From: an uncultured Poribacteria bacterium
Lineage (GTDB): Bacteria > Poribacteria > WGA-4E > WGA-3G
Reading direction: 5' to 3'
DNA length: 64,000 bases
NCBI GenBank assembly: GCA_951828385.1
Contig: OX639973.1
Coordinates: 4,455,200-4,519,199, forward strand
The translations under genes were made by a program, and so were the position numbers. Shown in pieces: positions 1 to 8,022 of the stretch. Each line of letters opens with the position of its first letter. Position 1 is the first letter of the stretch. The notes below the pieces were generated by a model that was not told the origin of the DNA, did not search any database, and was given only the letters and a program-made list of their open reading frames with translations.

Positions 1-582
1 TTTATCGAGTTCCACTTTCGCACGTTGTAATGCCTGTTCAGCATTTATTTTTGAGCGTTCAATTGTCGCCAGTGCTGCCTTATACGCGGATTCTGCCTGT
101 GTGAGTTGATTACGGATGCGCATTTCAGCGAGGGATTTTGTCTCCACAAGTGTCGCTTGTGCTGCCATCAAGGTTTCTTGTGCAACCGCTAATTGTGATT
201 CAACACGTGCCTGGGCACTGGCTTGCGTCGTTGTCAGTTGCGATTGTGCACTGCTTAACGCGGATTCTGCGCGTATGACAGCTAGCGCAGCTTCTTTTGT
301 GCTGCTCTGTGCAAGCACATCGCCTTTCATCACACTTTGCCCGACTTGAGTCTCGATTGAAACAAGTTTACCCGAAACATTGGCAAATACTTTAACTTCG
401 GCGTTGGGTTGTAGATGCCCGGTGTAATCTTTCGCAGAGACAAATGTCCCACGCCTTGGTGTTGTAACGGATACAGTTACGAGGGATGCTGTGTTTTGCG
501 CCATCACGGTGCTAACACTGACGCAACAGATGATGACGAGAAGCCATAGCACCTGTGTTTTTAAAACATGTTTACTGCTCAT
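1..582 (-). CDS. RND/HlyD-family periplasmic adaptor subunit (partial, C-terminus outside window)
   Basis: Membrane-fusion (periplasmic adaptor) protein of a tripartite efflux system. The first 194 residues are in the window. A hydrophobic signal segment (about residues 8-28) is followed by a biotinyl/lipoyl-like hairpin (VFANVSGKLVSIETQVGQSV, then KGDVLAQ) and a long Ala/Gln-rich alpha-helical hairpin typical of these adaptors. The ATG lies inside the 3' end of msrA (overlap of 11 bases), so translation is probably coupled to it. The RND or ABC pump partner must lie beyond the left edge. Family call is firm; the substrate cannot be told. Confidence 0.85.
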   Translation of the reverse strand, partial: MSSKHVLKTQVLWLLVIICCVSVSTVMAQNTASLVTVSVTTPRRGTFVSAKDYTGHLQPNAEVKVFANVSGKLVSIETQVGQSVMKGDVLAQSSTKEAALAVIRAESALSSAQSQLTTTQASAQARVESQLAVAQETLMAAQATLVETKSLAEMRIRNQLTQAESAYKAALATIERSKINAEQALQRAKVELDK

Positions 583-1114
583 TTTTCAGTTTATCCTTAA
601 AATCCTTTGTGAATTTTCGCATCTTCGGATGGATTACAAATTGGCAGTACGGCTGCCTTGAATTTAATAGAAAATAGTTTTGGTGATAATCTTCAGCAGG
701 GTAGAAGGTGTCACTTGGCGTGATCTCTGTAACAATCGGATCATTCCACATATCGGATGTATCCATCTCTGCTTTGGATTGTTCGGCGATGCGCCGTTGT
801 TCTTCTGAGTGATAGAAAATCGCGGAACGGTACCGGGTACCGACATCAGCCCCCTGTTGATTTAACGTTGTCGCATCGTGCGTGTGCCAAAGCACTTCCA
901 ATAGCTCTGCGTAAGAGATGACCGTCGGATCGAATTGGATCTGGATCACTTCGGCGTGTCCAGTCATTTCCGAGCATACGGCTTGATAGGTTGGATTGAC
1001 GGTCGTGCCGCCGGTGTATCCTGAGACGACCTCGTGAACGCCTTCCAATTGCTGAAAGACTGCCTCAACACACCAAAAACAGCCCGCACCGAATGTCGCT
1101 GTTTCTAATTGCAT
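572..1114 (-). CDS. msrA: Peptide-methionine (S)-S-oxide reductase MsrA
   Basis: Reduces the S-epimer of methionine sulfoxide in oxidised proteins. The 180-residue protein carries the catalytic GCFWC motif near residue 10, the SGYTGG segment, GHAEVIQIQFDP, and the EDYHQNY motif near the C-terminus, all standard for MsrA. Upstream in-frame ATG codons would add about 67 residues with no MsrA homology, so I chose the ATG at 1114, which places the TFGAGCFWC segment at the usual N-terminal position. No signal peptide is seen, so it is cytoplasmic. Its stop overlaps the start of the downstream efflux adaptor, indicating a two-gene operon. Confidence 0.93.
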   Translation of the reverse strand: MQLETATFGAGCFWCVEAVFQQLEGVHEVVSGYTGGTTVNPTYQAVCSEMTGHAEVIQIQFDPTVISYAELLEVLWHTHDATTLNQQGADVGTRYRSAIFYHSEEQRRIAEQSKAEMDTSDMWNDPIVTEITPSDTFYPAEDYHQNYFLLNSRQPYCQFVIHPKMRKFTKDFKDKLKNEQ

Positions 1115-1253
1115 CTTTTTGTTAACGGGTTTTCGCACTGCCGCGAACCCGTACTTCTCCTTTTGTGTCTTGTAACGTGGATTTGCTGGCGAGGTTTCTG
1201 ATCTCGCCTTTCTTCGCTTCGCAACCTTGTATGACTTGAAAAGGCACTGTAAC

Positions 1254-1282
1254 TTGCAAAAAGCAGGCAGCTGTGGTATAGT
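1254..1282 (+). promoter_or_regulatory. Sigma70-type promoter, possibly leaderless
   Basis: TTGCAA (1254-1259), 17-base spacer, TATAGT (1277-1282). The predicted transcription start falls at about 1289-1290, the A of the lipoprotein start codon, so the mRNA would have almost no 5' leader. No Shine-Dalgarno sequence precedes that ATG. Confidence 0.5.
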
Positions 1283-1289
1283 GGGTGCT

Positions 1290-1964
1290 ATGCAACGCCT
1301 TCTCTTAATTCCCATATTTCTCTGCCTGATAGCATGTCAATCAGAGGAACAGCGAGCACAGAAATTTGTTGCTCAATTCGGTGCAACGGATGCCGCTCGC
1401 CGTACGGAAGCGTCCAAAGCCTTAGTCGCCATAGGTCCCGGGGCGATTGATGCTCTCATCCGAGGCTTATCCGATGAGAACCTACAGGTTCGAGAGATGT
1501 CGGCGTGGACCCTCAGCGAAATCGGGGTGCCGACTGCCCGCGTCGCGCCTGCTCTTATTTCGACACTCGCCGATCCGGACGAAAATATTCGCGTCGTCGG
1601 TTCTGTCGCGCTACAGAATTTAGGTGAGCCTGCTGTGCCGTATCTTATTAATGCCCTAAAAGCCGAGTCAATGGAGATTCGATTGAATGCGGCTTACGCG
1701 TTAGGCGAAATCGGTACACCGCTTGATACAATTCTGCCGGCACTCATTAGCACACTTACCGACCCTGAGTGGAACGTCCGTCGTCTTGTCGTGCGTGCCT
1801 TGGTTACCATAGGGACTCCCGCTATTGATCCGTTAATTCAAGCACTTCGTTCGGATAATCCTGACCTTCGCCGTATGGCAGAACGCGCTTTAAACGACAT
1901 TGGCACCCCACAGGCACGCCGGGCGATTGCTGATGCGAAGCGACAATTTCCCTCCGATCGCTGA
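1290..1964 (+). CDS. HEAT-repeat lipoprotein
   Basis: 224 residues: a lipoprotein signal ending LIAC (Cys16), then six or so HEAT/PBS-lyase-type helical repeats of about 30-37 residues, recognisable by recurrent units such as DENLQVREMSAWTLSEIG, DPDENIRVVGSVALQNLG and DPEWNVRRLVVRALVTIG. HEAT arrays are protein-interaction scaffolds; no catalytic residues are visible. Start chosen at 1290 because it places the signal peptide at the N-terminus. A consensus promoter sits directly upstream, compatible with leaderless translation. It is divergent from msrA and convergent with the next gene, ending 5 bases before it. Confidence 0.85.
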   Translation: MQRLLLIPIFLCLIACQSEEQRAQKFVAQFGATDAARRTEASKALVAIGPGAIDALIRGLSDENLQVREMSAWTLSEIGVPTARVAPALISTLADPDENIRVVGSVALQNLGEPAVPYLINALKAESMEIRLNAAYALGEIGTPLDTILPALISTLTDPEWNVRRLVVRALVTIGTPAIDPLIQALRSDNPDLRRMAERALNDIGTPQARRAIADAKRQFPSDR

Positions 1965-1969
1965 GGCTC

Positions 1970-2926
1970 TTAAGATAAAACTGTCTGTCCCTCAATGCGG
2001 AGACAGTCATCCCAATAGGCGACAGCGTACGTTTTCACAGGTTCAGGTTGCTGTGTCTGTTCGAGATACTTTGCAATCCAGTCGAGCAGCTGTTGCCGGA
2101 ATGATGCTCGGATCTCACCGTCAACATAAGCCAATTGGTGAAAATCCTGCCGAGCGTCCGCGTCTAACTGGAAGTCAACTTGACGATAAAGCACAAGGTT
2201 CGTTATCAATCCGATCGTGAGGTGTTCAATCGGATTCGGAAAGATACTGAGCGGCGGATCCAATGCGAACAGATTATCTAACGGCAAGGCTTTCACGTAA
2301 TCGCATCGGTGCTCTATGCATGCTAATTGTCGGTCAATCATCTCGATTTCAGCCAAGTGGAGGAGTGGACGTGGGGTATCCGTATCTCTGATTGTCACCT
2401 GGAGCGTCCGGATTGAAGACCGATATATCAGCAACGCCTTTAGAAATTCGAGTTCTGCTTGGGTATAGATTTGGATGCCTTCAGTCTCTAAGTCGGTGTA
2501 AGTCGTACCAAGCGGACCTTCCTCATCTCTACTCGGTGGTCGGATCACGGCATGTTCTAAAAGGTGGCGTGCTCTATCCAGCAATTTCTCCATTAACGTA
2601 TTACCGATTTGGAAAAATTTAACGGTCCGGGTTTTATGAAGGAGTTGCGCCGCTTTATCCAGATCGCCTTTACTGCCGTATTCTAATCCGAGACTGGTGA
2701 GCGTAAAGGCGGTTTGGATCTGTGTTCGGAGTGCTGATTCGTCGGAGAGATCTGCTGTCTTCATTGTGATGAGTTTATGCGCAATGGCGGCAATACTTTG
2801 GTAGAGTGCATCTGCCTGCTCACGCGGCATACGACCGAGCGTATCACCGTGCGCCAGTGCTCGTGCAAGGTATAGCCGTCCGTCAAGACTTGCCTCAGCG
2901 ACAAGAGAAAACTTATTCGTCGTCAT
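1970..2926 (-). CDS. DUF6178-like protein, C-terminal half (split gene)
   Basis: 318 residues, mostly helical, soluble, no signal peptide. The segment TLTSLGLEYGSKGDLDKAAQ followed by LLHKTRTVKFFQIGNTLME matches what I remember of the C-terminal part of DUF6178 proteins, where the upstream gene supplies the N-terminal part. Start set at 2926, preceded by GGAGAAGACG; an ATG at 2947 is the alternative. It overlaps the 3' end of the upstream gene by 14 bases in another frame, so translation is coupled. Function unknown. The DUF assignment is from memory and needs a profile search. Confidence 0.7.
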   Translation of the reverse strand: MTTNKFSLVAEASLDGRLYLARALAHGDTLGRMPREQADALYQSIAAIAHKLITMKTADLSDESALRTQIQTAFTLTSLGLEYGSKGDLDKAAQLLHKTRTVKFFQIGNTLMEKLLDRARHLLEHAVIRPPSRDEEGPLGTTYTDLETEGIQIYTQAELEFLKALLIYRSSIRTLQVTIRDTDTPRPLLHLAEIEMIDRQLACIEHRCDYVKALPLDNLFALDPPLSIFPNPIEHLTIGLITNLVLYRQVDFQLDADARQDFHQLAYVDGEIRASFRQQLLDWIAKYLEQTQQPEPVKTYAVAYWDDCLRIEGQTVLS

Positions 2927-3716
2927 CGTCTTCTCCGTCCTCATCAAATGAGATCAAATCTAAGTCAACTTTTTCCATGAGGTCGGCTTCAGTGACATCA
3001 ATACCTGCTGCCTTGTCGCGTTCGGTGACGCGTTCGGCTCTGTCTGCCTGCGCGGCATCGAAAATAGCGGCAAGCTCTTCCTCAACATTGCCCTCGGTGT
3101 CGATAGTGAAGAGTTCGCTGATGAGTATTTCAAAGATTTCATAATCTGCTTCCCAGATAGCATCAGAGATTGCCCGGGCGCGTTCGTCGACGTAATCAAG
3201 TGCTGCTGAAGTCGGATCGAGAAGTCCACTTTCGAGGAGCAAGCCGGTGTAGTTGTCCCGAATTTTGATGCGTCCGTGGAGGAGAGCTGCGAGTAGACGA
3301 ATGTCTAACTCTCTGAGGAGCCTTCCGAGGTCATTTCGGTCACATTCAGCCAGCTCAAAGAGCCAGAGGTCCAATGATGCTTCATCAAGTTTTCCATCGC
3401 GCCAGACGGCAATGTCTAACAGTTCCTCAAATTGATCGTTTGACAGACAGGGCAATAGGGCTGAGGCGAGACCTGTGCCGAGCATTGTGTCCAAAACCTG
3501 GAGCACATCCTCAGTCGGGCTTTCCTGAATAAGTTCCGTGCAATCGGGTACAAGGTAATAGATTCGCTCCCGTGCTCTCGGGTTGCGCGTTGCGCTGAGA
3601 ATCTCCAATTGCTGTTGCTTCCCGTAGCTTTGAAAGAGTTGTTCTGCTTCGCGCGTCGGTAAGGCAAGCAGTTTCTCGCTTTCGGAGCGTGGGATTATCG
3701 TTTTTGGACTGTTCAT
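2913..3716 (-). CDS. DUF6178-like protein, N-terminal half (split gene)
   Basis: 267 residues. Helical repeats containing LLALPTREAEQLFQSY, LVPDCTELIQESPTEDVLQV and QFEELLDIAVWRDGKLDEAS resemble the N-terminal part of DUF6178 proteins, which in other taxa are single chains of about 550-600 residues. The C-terminus is highly acidic (FDEDGEDDDDE), and the next gene begins inside the DNA encoding this tail but in a different frame. Together the two products total about 585 residues, so this is probably a gene fission or frameshift. ATG at 3716 is preceded by GGAGTTGGC. Function unknown. Confidence 0.75.
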   Translation of the reverse strand: MNSPKTIIPRSESEKLLALPTREAEQLFQSYGKQQQLEILSATRNPRARERIYYLVPDCTELIQESPTEDVLQVLDTMLGTGLASALLPCLSNDQFEELLDIAVWRDGKLDEASLDLWLFELAECDRNDLGRLLRELDIRLLAALLHGRIKIRDNYTGLLLESGLLDPTSAALDYVDERARAISDAIWEADYEIFEILISELFTIDTEGNVEEELAAIFDAAQADRAERVTERDKAAGIDVTEADLMEKVDLDLISFDEDGEDDDDE

Positions 3717-3794
3717 GCCAACTCCTCCGTGTGGGACGGGTTCCGATATTCAAACGTACAAGTCTCCGATAACAGATAGCAGGGTGCTATCACC

Positions 3795-4559
3795 TCAAAA
3801 ATTGTTCCTCACGAAATTGAGGTTCTTTGCAGCGGACGCGGCCGGATCGTCCTTACCCGGCGTTTCGAGTACAAACCAACTATCGTAGCCTACAGCATGC
3901 GCAGCATCAAAGACTGCCGGAAAGTCAACATCACCCTCGCCAGCGTGATTGCCACCCGTGTCCTTGATGTGCATCTGCGTGATTGCGGTCCCTAAACTCC
4001 GAATTTCAGTCGGTGAATCGTAGCCGAACCCGGTTGCGTTCCCCATATCGTAATAGACACCAACAGCTGATGAACCGACATTATCAATAATTTGTTGATG
4101 TTGTTCCGCACTGAGTGTTGATTCGATCGCGAGAAAGACCCCATGTTTTTCAGCGGTTTCTGCAGCTGTTTTGAGTCCATCAATAAACCGCGGCGCGTTG
4201 ATGTGATCGTCTTGGATCTGGCCGCCACCGAAAAAGGGCACCAGAATCACCTTCGCACCGAGGTGCGGCGCGGTCTCTGAGAGATATTGCAGCTTCGCAA
4301 TCCCTTCGGTTCGCGTACTGTCAGTCGGATGCATAAACGAAAAGGCTGTGAAACCCCCCGGCGATAGCGAGGACACCTCAATGCCTGCGGCATCTGCCAA
4401 ACCGTTCACCTTATCAATCCCGCCGTCCTGCCAAAGCGCGTGTTCACGGTAGTTGACTCCCATACAAAGTTCGATGCCATCAAATCCAATATCTTTTGCT
4501 TTCTGAAACGATTCTTCAAACGAAACGGGTAGCATGCTGTCCCGAATACCTACCTTCAT
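3795..4559 (-). CDS. Sugar phosphate isomerase/epimerase-like TIM barrel
   Basis: 254-residue xylose-isomerase-like TIM-barrel protein (AP-endonuclease 2 fold). Seen: GFDGIELCMGV at the second strand, HGVFLAIEST (metal-ligand Glu), VGVYYDMGNATGFG (Asp), ITQMHIKDTGG (His and Asp) and WFVLETPG (Glu), the usual metal-ligand positions of the family. It probably isomerises or epimerises a keto sugar or polyol derivative; the substrate cannot be told. Strong Shine-Dalgarno AGGAGG 7 bases before the ATG. No signal peptide. Confidence 0.85.
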   Translation of the reverse strand: MKVGIRDSMLPVSFEESFQKAKDIGFDGIELCMGVNYREHALWQDGGIDKVNGLADAAGIEVSSLSPGGFTAFSFMHPTDSTRTEGIAKLQYLSETAPHLGAKVILVPFFGGGQIQDDHINAPRFIDGLKTAAETAEKHGVFLAIESTLSAEQHQQIIDNVGSSAVGVYYDMGNATGFGYDSPTEIRSLGTAITQMHIKDTGGNHAGEGDVDFPAVFDAAHAVGYDSWFVLETPGKDDPAASAAKNLNFVRNNF

Positions 4560-4703
4560 AGTCTACCTCCTGAGGGAAATAACGTGCGATTGAGATTGAA
4601 TTTCGATTAATTCTGAATTTTAACATATTCATCATACGCATTGCAAGGCGATCTGCAATCTTTTTTCGATTTATTGTTTAAGTACGAAATAGCAAGAAAA
4701 AAG

Positions 4704-4732
4704 TTGAATTTTTCCTATTAATGTGCTAATAT
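4704..4732 (+). promoter_or_regulatory. Sigma70-type promoter for the secreted lectin-like genes
   Basis: TTGAAT (4704-4709), 17-base spacer, TAATAT (4727-4732) in an AT-rich stretch. The start codon at 4843 has an AGGAG ribosome site, giving a leader of about 105 bases. Confidence 0.45.
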
Positions 4733-4842
4733 ATATGTAATTAATCACTTGTACGGACGAAACCAAAATTATTTGAGAGAAGCAGATGTTCGCTCAAAAT
4801 AGACAGGTGCTGTTCTGTACGAAAAAATAAAGAGGAGATGTA

Positions 4843-5622
4843 ATGAAACAGATTACGTGTATAGTTGCAATTTTGTTTTTGTCAGCGTGCCTTAGCCCCG
4901 GCGTTTTCGCGCAAACATTGATGAGTGACGAATTCGTTGGCAGCGGTCAAGACCTTCAATCCTTCTGGCAAGTCAAGGATGGCGACAAAAGCCCGTGGGA
5001 ACTGAAAGGTGGCATGCTCGTTTCTGAGGCAGGTTTCGATCAGAACGTGTGGGGGGATGATACCAGCACACGTTTCTATCAGATCACCGATCAAGCGCAA
5101 TTTGATATCGAAACCGCAATGACGGTCGATTATGGGGACGCTTGCACTGTTGCTGGCATTATCGTGTATTCTGCGACGACGAAGGATCACCAAGATCGCG
5201 ATGGTCAGTGGGTGACATTGAAGTTGTGGGGTCGTGGTGCTGCGCAAGACAACAATGCCGTGCTACAATACCAACGCCGTGAAAATGATGATGCCGCTTT
5301 GGGATATGTCGGTACACAACCCGACTACAATCCCGCGCAAGGCGTTATTCCTGTTGAATTTCGTGTCAAGCGCGATGGCGATGAATACGAGTCATGGTTC
5401 AAGCCGAATGCAGAAGGCGACTGGGTTTCTGTAGGTACAGTGACCAATGAACTCGCCGATCCACTTGAAGTTGGCATTTATGTCGGTATCTGTGAAGGTG
5501 AAAGCGAAGCCGGCAGGATGACAGTTACGTTTGACTATTTCCGGGAAGCCTCAAGCCCCGCAACTCCCGTTGATCCGCGCGATCGACTCGCCGTCACGTG
5601 GGGTGAATTGAAAAAACAGTAG
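4843..5622 (+). CDS. Secreted concanavalin-like (DUF1349-type) protein with WG tail
   Basis: 259 residues with a cleavable signal peptide (about 1-23, ending VFA-QT). The body looks like a beta-sandwich of the DUF1349 / beta-xylosidase C-terminal type: SFWQVKDGDKSPWELKGG, TAMTVDYGDACTVAGIIVY, WVTLKLWGRG, VEFRVKRDGDEYESWFK. Such domains bind carbohydrate or act as accessory modules; no catalytic site is evident. The C-terminus RLAVTWGELKKQ is shared with three other secreted proteins in this window. The next gene is a paralogue, so this is a tandem duplication. Confidence 0.85.
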   Translation: MKQITCIVAILFLSACLSPGVFAQTLMSDEFVGSGQDLQSFWQVKDGDKSPWELKGGMLVSEAGFDQNVWGDDTSTRFYQITDQAQFDIETAMTVDYGDACTVAGIIVYSATTKDHQDRDGQWVTLKLWGRGAAQDNNAVLQYQRRENDDAALGYVGTQPDYNPAQGVIPVEFRVKRDGDEYESWFKPNAEGDWVSVGTVTNELADPLEVGIYVGICEGESEAGRMTVTFDYFREASSPATPVDPRDRLAVTWGELKKQ

Positions 5623-5653
5623 CAGCGAACGTTGTTCGTAATTTTGCTAAATC

Positions 5654-5686
5654 GCTGGCGGCTTTCCATGTCGCCAGCATTTTTAT
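5654..5686 (+). terminator. Rho-independent terminator or attenuator
   Basis: GCTGGCG (5654-5660) pairs with CGCCAGC (5672-5678), followed by ATTTTTAT. It lies between two tandem paralogues and ends just before the ribosome site of the second, so it should reduce downstream transcription. Confidence 0.6.
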
Positions 5687-5697
5687 GGAGACGAAAT

Positions 5698-6501
5698 TTG
5701 AAAATAGCAACTACTTTATTGTTTATCGGTGTCGTTATCGTTTACGGGACTTTCTCTGCCGAAGCGGCACCTTCGCTCGGCGATCCATTTGATGGAAACG
5801 CCTTGAAGAATCCGAATTGGAAGTGGAAAACTTCTGACGAAGCAGGTGTTGAACCCAAAGAGTGGGACATGGGTAAAACGAAAGCCAGATGGCTGCATGT
5901 CACGGGTGAACTGAATCGCAATCTCTGGCCCTCAGACACAACGAACCGACTCTATCAGGAACATGAAGGTGATTTTGATGTAGAGACGCATCTCTATATG
6001 GATTACGAAGATGCCTGTGTGGTTGCAGGGATCGCTGCCTACTCGCCGACAACGAAGGACCGTCAAGGACGCGACGGCGAATGGGTGACGATCAAACTTT
6101 GGGGACGCGGACCCGCAAACGGCAACAATGCTGTCATCCAGTATCAAAAACGGGAGTTTGATGGTGGCGAAGGGCTTGCTGGCACGGTTCCCAATTTCCA
6201 AGACCCAGCGGGTGAAATGGATATTTACATGCGGCTCCGCCGTGAGGGTGACGCCTTCACAGCGTGGTGGAAACGGAAAGCAAACGACAAATGGATTGAC
6301 ATCGGCGAAACCGAACAGGAGTTTGATGAACCCCTTGAGGTCGGCATTTACGTCGGTATCTGTGATAGCAAGGGCAAGCAGATTGCGCAGTATGAATACT
6401 TTGAAGACCTCCTCGTGCCGTTTGATGTCTCACCGCGCGCGAAATTACCAATCGCTTGGGGCGACCTAAAACGCCGGCATAGTGTGTCACGTGGTCGTTA
6501 G
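5698..6501 (+). CDS. Secreted concanavalin-like (DUF1349-type) protein, tandem paralogue
   Basis: Paralogue of the preceding gene; both share D-A-C-x-V-A-G, T-T-K-D, W-V-T-[LI]-K-L-W-G-R-G and P-L-E-V-G-I-Y-V-G-I-C. I chose the TTG at 5698 because it has GGAG 7 bases upstream and gives a clean signal peptide (KIATTLLFIGVVIVYGTFSA then EAA); the in-frame ATG further upstream lies before the terminator and gives an odd N-terminus. 267 residues, predicted secreted. It carries the WG tail (KLPIAWGDLKRR) but with a short basic extension after it. Probable carbohydrate-binding or surface protein. Confidence 0.8.
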   Translation: MKIATTLLFIGVVIVYGTFSAEAAPSLGDPFDGNALKNPNWKWKTSDEAGVEPKEWDMGKTKARWLHVTGELNRNLWPSDTTNRLYQEHEGDFDVETHLYMDYEDACVVAGIAAYSPTTKDRQGRDGEWVTIKLWGRGPANGNNAVIQYQKREFDGGEGLAGTVPNFQDPAGEMDIYMRLRREGDAFTAWWKRKANDKWIDIGETEQEFDEPLEVGIYVGICDSKGKQIAQYEYFEDLLVPFDVSPRAKLPIAWGDLKRRHSVSRGR

Positions 6502-6522
6502 CGTTACTTAAGAGAAGCTATC

Positions 6523-7131
6523 ATGAGCATGTATGAAATTCGTAGCATTGACTTGAAAAAAGTGCCGGGCAATGATTTCATCAAGTTCCTTAGGATAGAA
6601 ATACTTGAAAGGGAGGGTTATGCTCCCTGTCGCTTCGCTAGGGTTCGGTACGCTTTAAATGGAGAACACAAGGAACAAGAGAACGGTTTGCCGATGGACT
6701 TAGGCAAGGGAATTTTTACCGCAACGTTTGAGGATGAAGAGCTCGAAGAACTCGGCGAAATTTCTCGTGAAGACTTGGAGAAGACTTTGCAAGAGGCGGC
6801 AGTAGAAATTATTAAGATTGTCCGGAAAGAATTGGGACAAGAACCGGATACTGCTCGTATTCTTGGACGTATTTTAAAAGATTATGCTTATCTAGCGTAT
6901 GATGAAAGCTCCTCTAAACCGCCCGATGTTTTGAAGTGCCGTGTTACCAAACCCAAAAGTCCACGGGATGTAGAAGATATTTTTGAAATAGCCCATAGAT
7001 TACGCATCGCCACCGGCGAGAGTTATATAGTAGCATACGGTGGTTCCTCCAGCCCTGCGGATAACCCTGATGAAGTCTGGACCAGATTTTCTTTAAGAAA
7101 GTTAGATTTTCCAAAAGCTAAGCCTAAATGA
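6523..7131 (+). CDS. Hypothetical cytoplasmic protein
   Basis: 202 residues, not recognised. No signal peptide or membrane segment. An acidic helical middle (EDEELEELGEISREDLEKTL) is followed by a region with RVTKPKSPRDVEDIFEIAHR. The stop codon overlaps the next start as ATGA, so it is translationally coupled to the formylglycine-enzyme-like protein, which suggests a shared role. AAGAGAAG precedes the ATG at 6523; a second ATG two codons later is possible. Confidence 0.7.
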   Translation: MSMYEIRSIDLKKVPGNDFIKFLRIEILEREGYAPCRFARVRYALNGEHKEQENGLPMDLGKGIFTATFEDEELEELGEISREDLEKTLQEAAVEIIKIVRKELGQEPDTARILGRILKDYAYLAYDESSSKPPDVLKCRVTKPKSPRDVEDIFEIAHRLRIATGESYIVAYGGSSSPADNPDEVWTRFSLRKLDFPKAKPK

Positions 7132-8009
7132 AATGCGCCTGTTTTGTGATTCTTATACTCACTCTTGTGATCTGTAGCGATTTTGCTATTGCTGAAATTA
7201 GCGGAGCAGCCCAGCAAGTCCTTGCGACTATAGAATGGGTCGCTATCCCAGAAGGTGAGTTCCTGATGGGTTCAACGCCCGAAGAGGCAAATGCCGCTTA
7301 TGAGGACGCGAAATTGCGCAGCTCCATGCTTGAGCAGCATACCTTCGATGCCGAACTGCCACAACATCAGGCCTATCTAAGTGCTTACGAAATCTCACGA
7401 TATGAGATTACCAACGCGCAGTATCGCGCCTTCATTGAAGCAACGAACCGTCCTGCACCCCGCGGACACAACGGTGAAAAAACGTGGGAAGATGAGACAC
7501 TCAACGGCGACACGCAACCCGTTGTGGGTGTGACATGGTTTGATGCCCAAGCGTTCGCGGAGTGGATCGGCGGAAGCCTTCCGACTGAAGCACAGTGGGA
7601 ACGCGCCGCGCGTGGTACAAAGGGGCGCATCTATCCCTGGGGAGACACACCCCCGAAGGCGCGTCAGCATGCCAACTTCGCACGCCGCTACAATCGTCCG
7701 ATACCGGTCGGTCAATTCCCGAAAGGTGAATCGCCGGACGGCATCGCGGATCTCGCGGGGAACGTGTGGGAATGGTGCCTTGATGAATACAGTCCGACAA
7801 CTTACCAGCGAAACGGGAAAGGCGTGCCACGCAATCCGATCCATCTCCGTTTCCGTGATGTACTTCGCTCAAGGGTTATTCGAGGCGGCGCGTGGGATGT
7901 CGGCAGCGCGTTTCTCCGTTCAAGTTTGCGGTTCAAATTTTATCCTCTGGATTCAACACATACAATCGGGTTTCGGGTCGTTCGTCCGCGCCCAGAAATC
8001 AAAAACTAA
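7128..8009 (+). CDS. Formylglycine-generating-enzyme-like secreted protein, catalytic cysteines absent
   Basis: 293 residues with a signal peptide (about 1-22) and the FGE-sulfatase/SUMF1 fold: IPEGEFLMGS, YEISRYEITNAQYRAFIEA, PVVGVTWFDAQAFAEW, LPTEAQWERAARG, YPWGDTPP, GNVWEWCLDEY, RVIRGGAWDVGS, IGFRVVRP. In true formylglycine-generating enzymes a Cys pair follows the GGSW segment; here that stretch reads SAFLRSSLRFKF with no Cys, so sulfatase-activating oxidase activity is unlikely. Many bacterial homologues are ligand-binding or have other functions. Start codon overlaps the upstream stop. Confidence 0.88.
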   Translation: MKCACFVILILTLVICSDFAIAEISGAAQQVLATIEWVAIPEGEFLMGSTPEEANAAYEDAKLRSSMLEQHTFDAELPQHQAYLSAYEISRYEITNAQYRAFIEATNRPAPRGHNGEKTWEDETLNGDTQPVVGVTWFDAQAFAEWIGGSLPTEAQWERAARGTKGRIYPWGDTPPKARQHANFARRYNRPIPVGQFPKGESPDGIADLAGNVWEWCLDEYSPTTYQRNGKGVPRNPIHLRFRDVLRSRVIRGGAWDVGSAFLRSSLRFKFYPLDSTHTIGFRVVRPRPEIKN

Positions 8010-8022
8010 CCTACCTATCACT

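Noticed and set aside
2392-3144. Plus-strand frames opposite the DUF6178-like pair
   Set aside because: Antisense shadows; the Ser-rich product at 2806 is the complement of the acidic tail.
7395-7872. Long minus-strand frames opposite the FGE-like gene
   Set aside because: Mirror frames of a clearly conserved gene; no ribosome site and Cys/Arg-rich products.
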